The notes: generated from the letters alone by a model not told the origin. Positions 38,201-42,374 are shown, counted from the stretch's first letter. The stretch: DNA of 64,000 nucleotides from Undaria pinnatifida (GCA_012845835.1 JABAKD010000004.1:6801765-6865764), one strand, 5' to 3'. Translations and numbers: made by a program.

Positions 38201-41011
38201 CGGAATTACGTCAAGGTTGGTAGATGTCTATGCGGCGATAGGGGCAGCAACGATTCAGCCCAAAGCGTACGGAGTGGCGGCGCTGCTCAATCGATCAGGT
38301 ACTGGCCAAATGCCGTTGGATCTTCATGCAAAATATCCAGAAACATGCCGTGTATACCTCGAGCGCGGGATTGGTCATCAGGTTGCAGAGCATGGCTCCG
38401 CGGTAGGGGGGTCCACGTCCAGGGCCCCGTTTTTTAGGGCCTCCGCGCCACTCACGCTTCAATAGCTATCATGTTTATTCTTTCTCACAAGCTACTGTAC
38501 GTTGAGGGTGTCGTAATTCCCGGGGTCTTGCCTTGAAACATTTTCTTGTGACGCTGCACCCACAAAGTACTCCAAGGCGTTGTTATTTAAGAAGGTGCAC
38601 GGGGAAGAGCCACTCGCGCAGGAGCGAAGTTAAAGGTACCTCGGAGTCGTTCAACGGAACCCCCCCCCCCCCCCCCCCCCCCCTCCCCCAACCTTCCTTT
38701 AACGACATCTCCGGCCTCAAAACCAGCTCCCGGCCGTATCTCCTGAAATACGATGGTCCTTTATTTGCAAGCAAGGATATATGTTACGGCACATTTTTTA
38801 TTTCACCCTTCCTTGTACAGAGCAGCCACGAAGCGTTCTTTACAGAAAATTGCTGGCCTCGGGGGACGAGACCATCGTGAAATCAGTCTTCCCTTATCGG
38901 AGCGTCGGTCCGACGACTCATTGCTCTCTCACGGCCGGTGTTGGGGATGTGTGTGCCGTGCTCCTCAGCTGTTTTTTTTTTTGGCAAACAAAGGCTACGG
39001 GAAGAGCATCATTTTCGGGGCCCACGATTTACAGTGTGTGTCGGGGGCACTCGCGCGAGTGTCCCCCCGTTATTTTGCGACCTTGGTATTTGGTGCTGTT
39101 TTGACTTAGCGGTAGGAAGATCAAAAGGAATGGCCAGCTACTCTGCGTCAAGAAACCACATAAATATCTTTTGTGAAAGCAAGGTACAGAGTCGCCCGTT
39201 CGAGAGGGGCGCAAATCAGGCGGCGACAAATGAGGTATCGCCTCTACTGCAGCCGTGGTGTAGGAGTTGCGTAGGCCACATATCAGTTCCACACCATTGC
39301 CCGTGTCCATCCATGTTGAGCTGTTTAAGCGCGGCTGCACTCTCATGATGCCCTTGATTTTATGTTTTCCGGTGATGCCGGCCGAAACAGCAACACACGC
39401 AGGGCTGCACCATATGTATGGGGGCTTTGACGAACGCGAATCGGTGCCTGTCTGCTGCGAAGGCTTCCGCGGTGGCTTCCTTGACCTGGGTGAGAGGAGC
39501 ACCATGCGGCATGGACAGCTGCGTGGGCGGTTTTTGCAACGTGTTTAGCAAGAGATGGTAGAGCACACCTCTCATGTGTTTTACAAACCGACGAATATGC
39601 GGCATGCAGTGAGCCTATGCCTGCATTCTGCAAATTGATCTGCGGTGGGTTTGCTGACCCCGGGAAGAGCACTAACAAATTGCTGTACAAGAGGAAAAAA
39701 CGTGTCGGTTTGGGCTGCGGCCATGACGAAGCCCGTTAGATGATGCATTTAATTTATCTGAGGTTGATTGATAAACTGACACGCGCCGACTTTAGCGAAG
39801 TACGATCGAACATGCCTCACCATACGCTGAACGAAACGGCGCATATGTCGGTAACTGTACGCTGCGAATGCCTCCACGGTGGTTTCATTGACCTGGGTAA
39901 GAGTTTCACCATTCACGGCGAGTTGTACGATGCGCGGCAGAACGCTGTTTTCAACTAATAATGTAGAGCTCCCTCGATAGTGTCGGCGGCGTAGTACCAC
40001 TCTTGCTTGCGATTCGAAACTACTCGGTGCGCAGAAAAGATAATGGATATCATTTCATCTTTCACGACAGATAGATCTCTGGTCTATATGTGACCAAATC
40101 TCTAGGTCATGGATTGACGGATGGGTGTCGTACGATCTTCATGGGACCTATTAGCACAAATTTCTTCCCTGGGTTGGGTCTGTACCCACACAGATCCGGG
40201 GCACAACATATGATAACGGCAGGTACAGGATCTAGGTTATCCTGGTCGTGGTCTGTCTGATGTTTTCGAACCCCAGCCCCAAAGTTCCGATAGAGTTGCA
40301 CGGGTTTGTTTTGTTTCTGAACCTTTCTCACATCGGGGGCGCGCCGAAAAGAAATTATCTCGACAAAACTGAAATACAGCCCATGAACCGAATTCCATGG
40401 CGAAGGTTATACACGAGAAAAAAAAAAACACATTTTGAAAAAAAATAAAATACATAATTCGGACCATTTCAGGCCAAGGAGCGCTGCCGCTCAGAAAACG
40501 TTTGGACAATAAATGCTACCCCTGCCGTAATACAGGTCAACATTTCACGCCGTTTTTCCCCGTCCTCTCTCTTGTCCCTGGATGGTACGCTGCCCCACGT
40601 CATAACTTCGCCGCCGTTGCAGGCGATTCTGAGGGGGGCTCGCGCTCTGGGTAACTCGGCGTCGCCTTCTCCCTCCGTGATGAGCTTGGTGGCGGCAAGG
40701 GCAATGCTTCCCGCTTTGGTGACGATGTCCATTGCCCTTGGTGCTATCAAGGTAAGCCGCTGTGTCTAAAGAAACAGTTTTTGGACGCTTGACACTTGCC
40801 GGCTTTTACTCTAACACATTTGCCGTTTGGTTCTGCTGAAAAACTGCTTGGGTTCGACCGCCGGGTCAGTTGTATGTGGCAGACAGCTAAATATACATGG
40901 TAATGCCTCTCCCTACAGCGTCGGCCCTTGCCAGCCGGAAACGCCATCGTTACAGCGGAAACCTACGCGACTGCCTACTCCACCACACATGTTTTTTCCA
41001 ATCTGCGATAA
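5026..41011 (+). CDS. Spliced PaO-like (pheophorbide a oxygenase family) oxygenase, 5' incomplete (gene 1)
   Basis: This is a spliced gene read from ten well-supported exons and one likely terminal exon. The exons encode about 346 residues plus a 30-residue tail. Order and phases are consistent, and every intron starts with GT and ends with AG. Visible family marks are the mononuclear iron motif N-x2-D-x2-H-x4-H ([15 protein letters not shown]), the following GIMGSRD, the segment [13 protein letters not shown], the LPEWLQHL...FLHHQEK region, GGPPW, and the C-terminal [12 protein letters not shown] with a CxxC, then a hydrophobic stretch. This is the architecture of the PaO/TIC55/PTC52 group, plastid-envelope Rieske oxygenases acting on tetrapyrroles or as redox components. 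The substrate cannot be told from sequence. The Rieske centre (CxH...CxxH) was not found upstream, so either its exons lie left of the window or the gene is truncated. Introns hold MITEs, a LINE and a SINE. Confidence 0.85.
6100..6269 (-). mobile_element. MITE family A, truncated
   Basis: Reverse orientation. It retains CCTAGGTAAAC, GGGTTAACGAGC and the end CTAATCGTAGCACGCATC. The outer left part is lost. Confidence 0.65.
6340..6480 (+). mobile_element. MITE family A, left part
   Basis: Starts GACGCGTGCTGCGAAAGAGG and is cut off by a family B insertion at 6481; the right part is missing. Confidence 0.75.
6481..6742 (+). mobile_element. MITE family B, TSD AAGG
   Basis: Ends GAGTCGTTCTACGGTCGTAG and GTAGAATCAGTC. 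AAGG is present on both sides (6477-6480, 6743-6746). Confidence 0.9.
6749..7036 (+). mobile_element. MITE family C
   Basis: Starts GACCAAGGCTACACAAGGGGG and ends near CGCTACCTTGG. It contains the palindrome core GTCACTCGCGCGAGCGAC and the CGCAGAATCA...GTGCGAGTGG region typical of C. A poly-G tract has expanded inside. Confidence 0.75.
7315..7415 (+). repeat. (ACC)n microsatellite
   Basis: Interrupted CCACCA repeats. Poly-Thr or poly-Val open frames across it are artefacts of the repeat. Confidence 0.9.
7833..8385 (+). mobile_element. Rearranged MITE family C material
   Basis: Several C segments overlap: CACGGTACGGGG near 7842, GTCGTTCGCGCGAGTGACTC near 8006, GAGGTACAGAGTCACTCGTG near 8148, AATTGGGGTACC near 8198, then reverse C sequence with CACTGCTAACCAAGG and CAGTAGCCTTCG. 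This is probably one C element inside another. Confidence 0.6.
8670..8700 (+). CDS. Gene 1 exon 2: 31-nt microexon with iron ligands
   Basis: Ten codons plus one base, entered in phase 0 and left in phase 1. The acceptor is CGGACAG and the donor is GTGAGC at 8701. It encodes [10 protein letters not shown], carrying the Asp and two His of the non-haem iron site. It would be invisible to length-based gene finding; it is identified because it continues exon 1 exactly and the Gly codon it opens is completed by exon 3. Confidence 0.88.
8898..9156 (-). mobile_element. MITE family A
   Basis: Ends CGCGTGCTAGGATAGAG and TATGGTAGCACGCGTC. Full-length reverse copy in intron 2 of gene 1. Confidence 0.85.
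9341..9680 (+). mobile_element. MITE family A with D insertion
   Basis: Starts GACGCATGCATCGATGGAGG. The usual GGCTCCTTAACCC is split at TTAA by an 82-bp D element. The right end is degenerate (GGTGCGCTCGTAGAA). Confidence 0.82.
9408..9489 (+). mobile_element. 82-bp TTAA element D, copy 1
   Basis: Bounded by TTAA (9404-9407 and 9490-9493). It starts CCCCTTTAGAG and ends GTTGTAAAGGGG, terminal inverted repeats. The uninterrupted family A consensus gives the empty site with one TTAA. Confidence 0.9.
9685..9815 (+). mobile_element. Fragment of MITE family E
   Basis: Shares GCGCGAACGAATGTCTTCGAA, CTTAGAATCTGCTTCACCCC and the CCGATGACTC end with family E copies at 37.8 and 35.3 kb. Confidence 0.5.
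9877..9944 (+). CDS. Gene 1 exon 3
   Basis: 68 nt: two bases complete a Gly codon, then 22 codons. The acceptor is TTTGTCACACAG, and the donor is GTTTGT after AAG. The peptide (G)[18 protein letters not shown] continues the HHG of exon 2; the HHG-(I/V)-MG-(N/S)RD run is characteristic of the family. It leaves in phase 0. Confidence 0.87.
10547..10796 (-). mobile_element. MITE family A
   Basis: Ends GACGCGTGCTACGATACAGG and CTCTATCGTAGCACG. Full-length reverse copy. Confidence 0.85.
10797..11022 (+). mobile_element. MITE family C, partial
   Basis: Contains CGTCACTCGAGCGAGTGAAC, GGAATGGTAAGCTGCGCTG and GTTGCAGAGTCACTCGTGCG; lies directly in front of a second C copy. Confidence 0.65.
11023..11484 (+). 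mobile_element. MITE family C with expanded pentanucleotide
   Basis: From GACCAATGGCACGGTAC to TCGTAGCATGGGTC. Inner landmarks are CACTCGCGCGAGTGAC, TTCTCGATATGAACACGG and GTGAGGTACAGAGTCACC. A (TGATA)n tract at 11267-11421 sits where other C copies have only a short ATCATA stretch. Confidence 0.78.
11267..11421 (+). repeat. (TGATA)n microsatellite, about 30 units
   Basis: Almost perfect 5-bp repeat inside family C. Shorter expansions lie in the same position of the C copies at 55.2 and 62.1 kb. Confidence 0.95.
11510..11650 (+). mobile_element. Fragment of MITE family E
   Basis: GAGCTCAATTTCTCACCCGA, TCGTTCACACAACCCGACCA and GCGAAATTGCTTGACTAA resemble the reverse of other E copies (33.0 kb, 37.8 kb). 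Confidence 0.45.
12020..12290 (+). mobile_element. MITE family E
   Basis: Contains TTGGTCGGGTTGTGCGAGCG and ends by CCGTGGGATCCCACGGTAGG, the family E terminus. E copies share GGTCGGGT...CGAACG and GAGCTCCTC blocks. Confidence 0.55.
12603..12894 (+). mobile_element. MITE family A
   Basis: Ends CACGCGTGCTACGATAGAGG and CCATCGCAGCACGCGTG; contains a short duplication of the TTTCGTCTGAA segment. Confidence 0.85.
12965..13051 (+). mobile_element. MITE family A, right end only
   Basis: AGTTTTTGGGGGTGAGG through GACCTCTGTCGTAGAACGCG. Confidence 0.6.
13284..13361 (+). CDS. Gene 1 exon 4
   Basis: 26 codons, phase 0 to 0. The acceptor is GACGCCGCAG and the donor is GTGAGG. The peptide begins [12 protein letters not shown] and ends [10 protein letters not shown]. 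The (E)FxPPxLV motif precedes the beta strand in exon 5, as in PaO relatives. Confidence 0.85.
13494..13746 (+). mobile_element. MITE family A, model copy, TSD TTTT
   Basis: 253 bp with GACGCGTGCTGGGAGAGG and CTATCGTAGCACGCGTC ends; TTTT on both sides (13490-13493, 13747-13750). All inner landmarks are intact. Confidence 0.9.
14386..14484 (+). CDS. Gene 1 exon 5
   Basis: 33 codons, phase 0 to 0. The acceptor is CCGTCGTAG and the donor is GTGCGT. The peptide includes [11 protein letters not shown] and [16 protein letters not shown]; the (I/V)PTxPGxxR motif is a strong family signature. Intron 5, which follows, is 7946 bp and contains a SINE, MITEs and an antisense LINE. Confidence 0.87.
14690..14812 (-). 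mobile_element. MITE family A, partial
   Basis: Right part in reverse orientation: GGGTTAAGGGGGAGCCCCGT and GCCTCTATCGCAGCACC. Confidence 0.6.
15004..15301 (-). mobile_element. tRNA-derived SINE, copy 1
   Basis: The minus strand starts GGTCGCCCAGGTGGCGTATC. It has an A-box-like stretch (15277-15295) and a good B box, GAGTTCGAATCC (15235-15246), then a tRNA-unrelated body ending CTTCTGGACAAGC...TGTGAGAAAAAAAA on the opposite reading. It aligns over its whole length with 42937-43240. Confidence 0.78.
15399..15633 (+). mobile_element. MITE family A lacking right end
   Basis: Starts GACGAATGCTACGATATAGG and runs to AATTGTGGTGCG, where the next A copy begins. Confidence 0.75.
15634..15739 (+). 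mobile_element. MITE family A, internally deleted (106 bp)
   Basis: GACGCATGCTACGATCGAGG to CCACCGTGGCACGGGTC with the middle removed; both ends retained. Confidence 0.75.
15742..16182 (+). mobile_element. MITE family C with 119-bp tandem duplication
   Basis: Starts GGCCAAGGCTACGGTAGG. The block GTTGCTTGAGTGCGAGTGAC ... GGCCCGTTTTTCAG occurs twice in tandem (about 15945-16062 and 16063-16182), including CCATAGCCTTCGCCAAC, the expected C end. Confidence 0.65.
16190..16840. other. Intron 5 sequence without recognised elements
   Basis: Only a short A-like terminus (CACGCGTGCTACGATGATA, 16673-16691) is seen. Open frames here look like chance. Confidence 0.4.
16990..17145 (+). repeat. Purine-rich GAAAA tract
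   Basis: Interrupted GAAAAGAAAA repeats, strongly strand-asymmetric. Confidence 0.9.
17371..17525 (+). repeat. 10-bp minisatellite GGCATAATAA
   Basis: About 15 units with small changes, some 240 bp beyond the distal side of the LINE. Confidence 0.95.
17768..18442 (-). pseudogene. LINE C-terminal domain
   Basis: One open frame of about 220 codons, the longest in the element. It starts near [18 protein letters not shown] and includes [20 protein letters not shown] and [18 protein letters not shown]. These are usual sequences downstream of RT in this LINE type. The end runs into a poly-C tract (17779-17860), read as Gly/Arg on this strand. Confidence 0.8.
18446..19513 (-). pseudogene. LINE reverse transcriptase fragment
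   Basis: RT fingers and palm in three frames: 19513-19331 ([15 protein letters not shown]), 19328-18900 ([16 protein letters not shown], motif A) and 18976-18446 (YADD box, then FLYLGGIID). Motif A reads [11 protein letters not shown] where FIDLxKAFDxV is usual. Confidence 0.85.
20426..20844 (-). pseudogene. LINE endonuclease fragment
   Basis: Two overlapping frames carry endonuclease landmarks: [15 protein letters not shown], the VLIDAHSR remnant of the catalytic GDFNA-type box, and [21 protein letters not shown] frameshift separates them near 20540-20620. The first part of the domain is missing or unrecognisable. Confidence 0.75.
21059..21330 (+). mobile_element. MITE family B, TSD TGAT
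   Basis: ATGTCGTTCTACCTTAG to AATCGTAGAATCAGTC; TGAT at 21055-21058 and 21331-21334. Confidence 0.9.
21335..21497 (-). mobile_element. MITE family A, partial
   Basis: Reverse copy: GGCCTAGGTATGAAAACATC, GGATTTGGGTGAAGGAGCC, CTCTGTCGTAGGACGCATC. A B element abuts its left side. Confidence 0.65.
21655..21896 (-). mobile_element. MITE family A
   Basis: Reverse copy, left terminus eroded, right end CTCTATAGTAGCACGCGTC. Confidence 0.8.
21996..22242 (+). mobile_element. MITE family C
   Basis: GACCGAGGCTACCTACGGTC to CTACCGTAGCCTGG, with TTACTCGCGCGCGAGTGACC inside. Confidence 0.75.
22431..22568 (+). CDS. Gene 1 exon 6
   Basis: 46 codons, phase 0 to 0. The acceptor is GTTTATAG and the donor is GTAAGT, the best consensus donor in the gene. 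The peptide starts [13 protein letters not shown], then [11 protein letters not shown], and ends QDLVFLHHQ. The P-x-W-x2-H-L ... D-x3-(F/L)-L-H-x-Q-E pattern is conserved across PaO/TIC55-like proteins; the closing Q is followed by E at the start of exon 7. Confidence 0.88.
22569..23434. other. Intron 6 sequence, nothing recognised
   Basis: T-rich stretches and a G-rich tract (23217-23240); no exon of gene 1 and no MITE family seen. Confidence 0.4.
23435..23640 (+). mobile_element. MITE family A, broken by a C element
   Basis: Starts GACGCAGGCTACGATAGAGG; continues to the CTGTTTTTCGG area, then family C begins. Confidence 0.7.
23632..23950 (-). mobile_element. MITE family C inserted in A
   Basis: ATCGAGGCTGCGG, TCATACTCGCGCGAGTGAC, GATTTTTCTTGTGCAGAGCG, GGGGTCACTGGCGCGAGTG, and an end at ACCGCACCATTGGTCG. 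Confidence 0.72.
24088..24633 (+). mobile_element. MITE family A split by B
   Basis: Starts GACGCGTGCTACGATAGGGG; the right end CACCTCCATCGTGCCGCTGC follows the B insertion. Confidence 0.75.
24325..24565 (-). mobile_element. MITE family B, TSD GCAC
   Basis: Reverse copy, GACTGATGCTAGCATAGGCC to CTATAAGAACAAACC; GCAC at 24321-24324 and 24566-24569. Confidence 0.83.
24635..24916 (+). mobile_element. MITE family A, chimeric orientation
   Basis: The first 80 bp read as a reverse copy (GAGCTTAAGACCTCTCCCAA), then the sequence switches to forward A (CCTAACCCAAAATCGTCCG onward) to a normal right end. Confidence 0.75.
25185..25440 (+). mobile_element. MITE family B, TSD AATG
   Basis: GCGTCGTTCTACGGTAG to GCTATCGTAGAATCAGTC; AATG on both sides (25181-25184, 25441-25444). 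Confidence 0.9.
25891..26319 (+). mobile_element. MITE family A carrying two D-related inserts
   Basis: GACGCGTTCTACGATGG to GATCGTAGAACGCG. The GAGGTCTTAAGC site is replaced by a D copy, and a segment with D plus flank (GGTGAGGAACC) is duplicated. Confidence 0.78.
26084..26252 (+). mobile_element. Two diverged copies of element D
   Basis: CATAGCCCCAAAACCCC ... CCAGTTGTAAAGG occurs twice, about 100 bp apart, each followed by TTAAG and TCCTAAGGTGAGGAACC. This suggests one insertion and a local duplication. Confidence 0.7.
26625..26848 (-). mobile_element. MITE family A, partial
   Basis: Reverse copy with GAGTTTGGGTTAAGG and CTTCTATCGCAGCACGCGTC; sits about 100 bp before exon 7. Confidence 0.7.
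26952..27043 (+). CDS. Gene 1 exon 7
   Basis: 92 nt: 30 codons plus two bases of a Leu codon. The acceptor is TACTCGACAG and the donor is GTGAGT. The peptide starts EKILASAG and includes [14 protein letters not shown]. The TPxxxDxGV run after QE is a family hallmark. The Leu codon is completed by the first base of exon 8. Confidence 0.87.
27524..27786 (-). mobile_element. MITE family A
   Basis: GACGCGCGATACGATAGAGG to CTCTATCGTGGCAGGCGTC, full length. Confidence 0.87.
27820..27937 (-). mobile_element. MITE family A, right part
   Basis: GGTCAAGGAGCCCAGTCAC and TTTGCCGTAACACGCGTC. Confidence 0.65.
27960..28157 (-). mobile_element. MITE family A, partial
   Basis: Reverse remnant ending CATCGTAGCACGGTC. 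Confidence 0.6.
28669..29048 (-). mobile_element. MITE family A with D insertion, TSD GAGC
   Basis: GACGCGTGCTACCATAGAGG to TACCGTAGCACGCGTC; GAGC on both sides (28665-28668, 29049-29052). A 38-bp CCCATGG...GAATCA segment is duplicated inside. Confidence 0.9.
28732..28813 (-). mobile_element. 82-bp TTAA element D, copy 2
   Basis: Exactly 82 bp between TTAA (28728-28731) and TTAA (28814-28817); the target is the GAGCTTAAGACC site of family A. Confidence 0.92.
29404..29663 (+). mobile_element. MITE family A, TSD TAAA
   Basis: AATGCATGCTACGATATTAT to CTATCGTAGTACGCGTC; TAAA at 29400-29403 and 29664-29667. Confidence 0.88.
29690..29890 (+). repeat. Dispersed repeat I, copy 1
   Basis: Matches 50790-51030: GATGGCCTTGACGTGAA, CGTGGTTTC and TACGGAG(A/G)GCACTCC blocks in the same order. 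Confidence 0.75.
30510..30833 (+). repeat. Tandem family C ends
   Basis: Units with GGCTTTGACCCGGGAGTGAA and CCCCCTACCGTAGCCTTGAT repeat about every 75-100 bp (about 30620, 30695, 30770), preceded by an inverted start (30515-30570). Confidence 0.75.
31065..31325 (+). mobile_element. MITE family A
   Basis: Left terminus eroded; GGGGTCCTTGACCC, GTGTACCTAGGTGGCC and GCACCTCTACTACTGTGGC present. Confidence 0.72.
31482..31911 (+). mobile_element. MITE family C
   Basis: CAAATGCTACGACGGGGG to CTATCGTAGCATTGG. Two CACTCG(C/T)GCGAG(T/C)GAC palindromes and the CTTGGCGCAGCGTGGCTA block are present. Confidence 0.78.
32255..32720 (+). mobile_element. MITE family C split by B
   Basis: CGACCGTAGGGGG, TTCACTCGCGCGAGTAACC and GTCCGGAATGG before the insertion; TTTAGCTGCGCCAAATCAAT after it. 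Outer ends uncertain. Confidence 0.65.
32424..32680 (-). mobile_element. MITE family B inside C
   Basis: GACTGATTCTTACCACTATAG to GCTACCGTACAACGACTC. Flanks GGAG and GGAT match at three of four positions. Confidence 0.85.
32866..32947 (+). mobile_element. 82-bp TTAA element D, copy 3
   Basis: CCCCTTTAGAG to GTTGTAACGGGG, flanked by TTAT (mutated) and TTAA. Confidence 0.88.
33000..33190 (-). mobile_element. MITE family E, partial
   Basis: GTTTCACCCGA, CATTCACACAACTCGA, GTGAAATTTCTTGACTAA and the terminus TGCCGTGGGATGACTC. Confidence 0.5.
33200..33490 (-). mobile_element. MITE family C, diverged
   Basis: GCACGGCAGGGGGGGCG, CCTGAGCCACTCGCAGGAGCGAC, GATGCTTGTGGCCCAGCG and a CGAGCCACCGACAAGG end. 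Confidence 0.6.
33491..34740. other. Intron 7 sequence; open frames not believed
   Basis: A 184-codon frame starts at 34264 and runs through exon 8 in another frame. A pair of GGAATCTGGAA(T/C)CT-like stretches lies near 33640-33760. No known family. Confidence 0.35.
34741..34852 (+). CDS. Gene 1 exon 8
   Basis: 112 nt: one base completes Leu, then 37 codons. The acceptor is GCGTGTCCAG and the donor is GTAAGC. The peptide starts [14 protein letters not shown] and ends [10 protein letters not shown]. It follows GVTIL in the family order (R-x-W-(I/L) ... GGPPW ... LLDRY-like ending) and leaves in phase 0. A 184-codon open frame overlapping this exon is in another frame and is not the gene. Confidence 0.87.
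35012..35260 (+). mobile_element. MITE family A
   Basis: AACGCCTGCTACGATAGAGG; full inner sequence; right end degenerate. Confidence 0.8.
35270..35460 (+). mobile_element. MITE family E, partial
   Basis: TTGGTCGGGTTGCCCGAACG, GTCTTCAAACG, GGGTGAGATGTTGAGC. Confidence 0.5.
35715..35826 (+). repeat. (CTACTATTG)n microsatellite
   Basis: 9-bp repeat; gives poly-Leu or Ser/Asn frames that are not genes. Confidence 0.95.
35862..36400 (+). mobile_element. MITE family C split by A
   Basis: AGCCACTCGCGCGAGCAGCC ... ACTAATCGCCTAAACC, then an A copy, then GTCAGTGAGGTATCGAGTC ... CCTTGCCGTAGC. Confidence 0.78.
36050..36311 (-). mobile_element. MITE family A inside C
   Basis: GACGTGCGCTACGATGATAG to CTCTAATGTAGCACGCGTC. 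Confidence 0.87.
36492..36768 (-). mobile_element. MITE family A
   Basis: GACGCGTGCTACGATAGAG to CAATCGTACCATGTGCC; flanks AAAC and AAGC agree at three of four bases. Confidence 0.85.
36883..37143 (+). mobile_element. MITE family A
   Basis: GACGCATGCTACGATGATGG to CTATCGTGTAGCATGTG; A-rich flanks on both sides. Confidence 0.86.
37447..37700 (-). mobile_element. MITE family A
   Basis: GACGCGGTCTACGATAGAGG to CTCTATCGTAACAGGCGTC, 254 bp; flanks GGCA and GTCA. Confidence 0.88.
37715..37993 (+). mobile_element. MITE family E
   Basis: GTCGGTAGGGGTTGCAG to CACCCCTGCCGCGGGATGAC; inner GCTCGGTCGGGTCGCGG and GGTGAGATGCTGAGCTCCTC. Confidence 0.65.
38644..38888 (+). mobile_element. MITE family B
   Basis: GAGTCGTTCAACGGAAC to ACCATCGTGAAATCAGTC, with a long poly-C tract near the left end. 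No matching 4-bp flanks. Confidence 0.8.
38985..39260 (+). mobile_element. MITE family C, partial
   Basis: GGGCACTCGCGCGAGTGTCC, AAAGGAATGGCCAGCTACTC, CAAGGTACAGAGTCGCCCG; ends about 130 bp before exon 9. Confidence 0.68.
39391..39489 (+). CDS. Gene 1 exon 9: CxxC exon
   Basis: 33 codons, phase 0 to 0. The acceptor is GCCGAAACAG and the donor is GTGAGA. The peptide begins [17 protein letters not shown] and ends ASLTW. The C-x-x-C after HT is the C-terminal redox motif that defines the PaO/TIC55/PTC52 branch. The equivalent exon of gene 2 (62682-62780, minus) has the same length and the same splice positions. Part of this exon is duplicated about 0.4 kb downstream. Confidence 0.88.
39809..39896 (+). 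pseudogene. Degenerate partial copy of gene 1 exon 9
   Basis: The stretch ending at 39896 repeats the last part of exon 9: it reads [14 protein letters not shown] and is followed by the same donor position (GTAAGA). A TAA lies in frame immediately upstream of the Leu codon and no acceptor is evident, so it is probably a dead tandem exon duplication. Nearby 39575-39610 resembles 39815-39850, consistent with a duplicated unit. Confidence 0.6.
40395..40539 (-). mobile_element. MITE family A, partial
   Basis: TTCAGGCCAAGGAGCGCTGCC and CCCTGCCGTAATACAGGTC; lies in intron 9, 84 bp before exon 10. Confidence 0.6.
40623..40751 (+). CDS. Gene 1 exon 10: hydrophobic C-terminal segment
   Basis: 43 codons, phase 0 to 0. 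The acceptor is CCGCCGTTGCAG and the donor is GTAAGC. The peptide starts [11 protein letters not shown] and ends with a hydrophobic helix, [16 protein letters not shown], a likely membrane segment as in envelope-bound PaO relatives. The matching exon of gene 2 has the same flanks: the acceptor sits before AILRGA and the donor follows the final IK. Confidence 0.82.
40919..41011 (+). CDS. Gene 1 probable terminal exon
   Basis: After a 167-bp intron (40752-40918) with acceptor CTCCCTACAG, an in-phase frame of 30 codons ends at TAA (41009-41011). It reads [20 protein letters not shown] and on. I recognise no conserved tail motif, and the equivalent part of gene 2 does not match well, so this exon rests only on splice signals, phase and the stop. 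Confidence 0.5.
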   Translation, partial: RRPLPAGNAIVTAETYATAYSTTHVFSNLR

Positions 41012-41349
41012 GCGATTTTCACAGGCATTGTAAAGGGCACCCCGCACGACCCAGTCTGCTCTATGGAGGAACTTGTGCTGTTTGGTGGCCACCTCTTTCG
41101 TTTAACTTCGGTTGAGCATGATGCCGTTGATCATGTCTTCTGTTATCCAAGCAGGTTCTGGACATCGTGATAAGATCTTTCAAAACCGGCAGCTTCCACC
41201 ACCAAGACAACGACTAAACGACATACTCTGTGGAAGAACTATGAAATGGACTGCAACGATTTGATCATGGGTGCACCCGGCCGGAAGGGAGCAAATTCGT
41301 GAGGATGCTTGTGCGATACCGCAGGCGTGGGGCGCTCCCTCGCTATAGG

Positions 41350-41535
41350 GCAGGTTGAACAGTGCCACTGCTCTTTACTGTGCTGGTGTATAATCGCTTA
41401 GCGCGGCTGGAACTCCCTACCCAGTAACTCCCTATTAATACGTGTGGTAACCCTATCCCCAATAGTACCGGCGCCCTGAATAGTGCCGGTTTATTGGGCT
41501 GACGCATGCCGGCACAATCGAAAGGCCCCCGCTGT
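41350..41535 (+). repeat. Dispersed repeat K, copy 1
   Basis: TATAATCGCTTAGCGCGGCTGG and AATAGTACCGGCGCCCTG; reverse-complement relative of 53850-54060. Confidence 0.65.
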
Positions 41536-41749
41536 GCTCTGCGTTGGCATATTATCATTATTATATGACAACGGTCTGATGGACGCCACCGCGCGGTCGG
41601 GGGGATATTTCAACCCTTGCACGACAGTGGACACCATTATGTGCATATTTTGTTGATGTTAGTAAATATCAAATGGGCGACAACGTTCACCGGGACTAGA
41701 CAGGCGGGGGAAAGGGAGCATGGGTGGAAGTCCCCTACGATTCCTGTCC

Positions 41750-41925
41750 ATGTTGTGCATGCATGTGCTCAACACATTCCAGGCGCCTGGTAGAACACGT
41801 CAGATGACATTTCCAGATAAGTGTACAACAGCGCACACATCGATTTCGGACCATGTTGTTCGTGTGTTTAATACGTTCCAGGTACCCAGCAGGACAGGTC
41901 AGATCCCATTTCAATATATGTAGTC
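41750..41925 (+). repeat. Tandem duplication, unit about 103 bp
   Basis: Two units read (L/F)NTFQxPxRTxQxxFP-like in one frame, differing mostly at silent-looking sites, but the frame is short and I do not call a gene. Confidence 0.65.
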
Positions 41926-42121
41926 TATATCGCAGCGCAGACGTTTCCCTGATGTGAATATTTTATTAATGGTCTAGAGGTCTTATTGCCGGGTTGGAGC
42001 CGTATGCTCTGGAGGATCTACTTCAAATTTCCTGGGTTGGATCTGCACTTCACAGATCCCACAAAACTTCTCACAACGAAATATTGGGTCTATTTGAAAA
42101 TGATCTAGATCGTGATCTGCT

Positions 42122-42374
42122 GACACGTGCTACGACTGAGAGGTGGCACTTTTGGTGTGACTTTTTTTCCCGAGTGACGGGGCTCCTTAACACAACATTC
42201 GTCGGAAATACGGCTTTTTTTTGGCGGGATTCTCGTCGTGTATCTAAGCCATGGGATTTTTCATCTGGTAGCAGATTTATGTATTGTCCAAACCAGTTTT
42301 TGGGAGAGGGTATTAAGCTCCCGAATTCAGGAACCTCACAAAAATTGTGGTGCACCTCCATCGCAGCACGCGCC
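42122..42374 (+). mobile_element. MITE family A
   Basis: GACACGTGCTACGACTGAGAGG to CCATCGCAGCACGCGCC, full length. Confidence 0.85.

Noticed and set aside
39343-40000. Minus-strand repeated peptide frames
   Set aside because: They are shadows of exon 9 and its partial duplicate on the plus strand.
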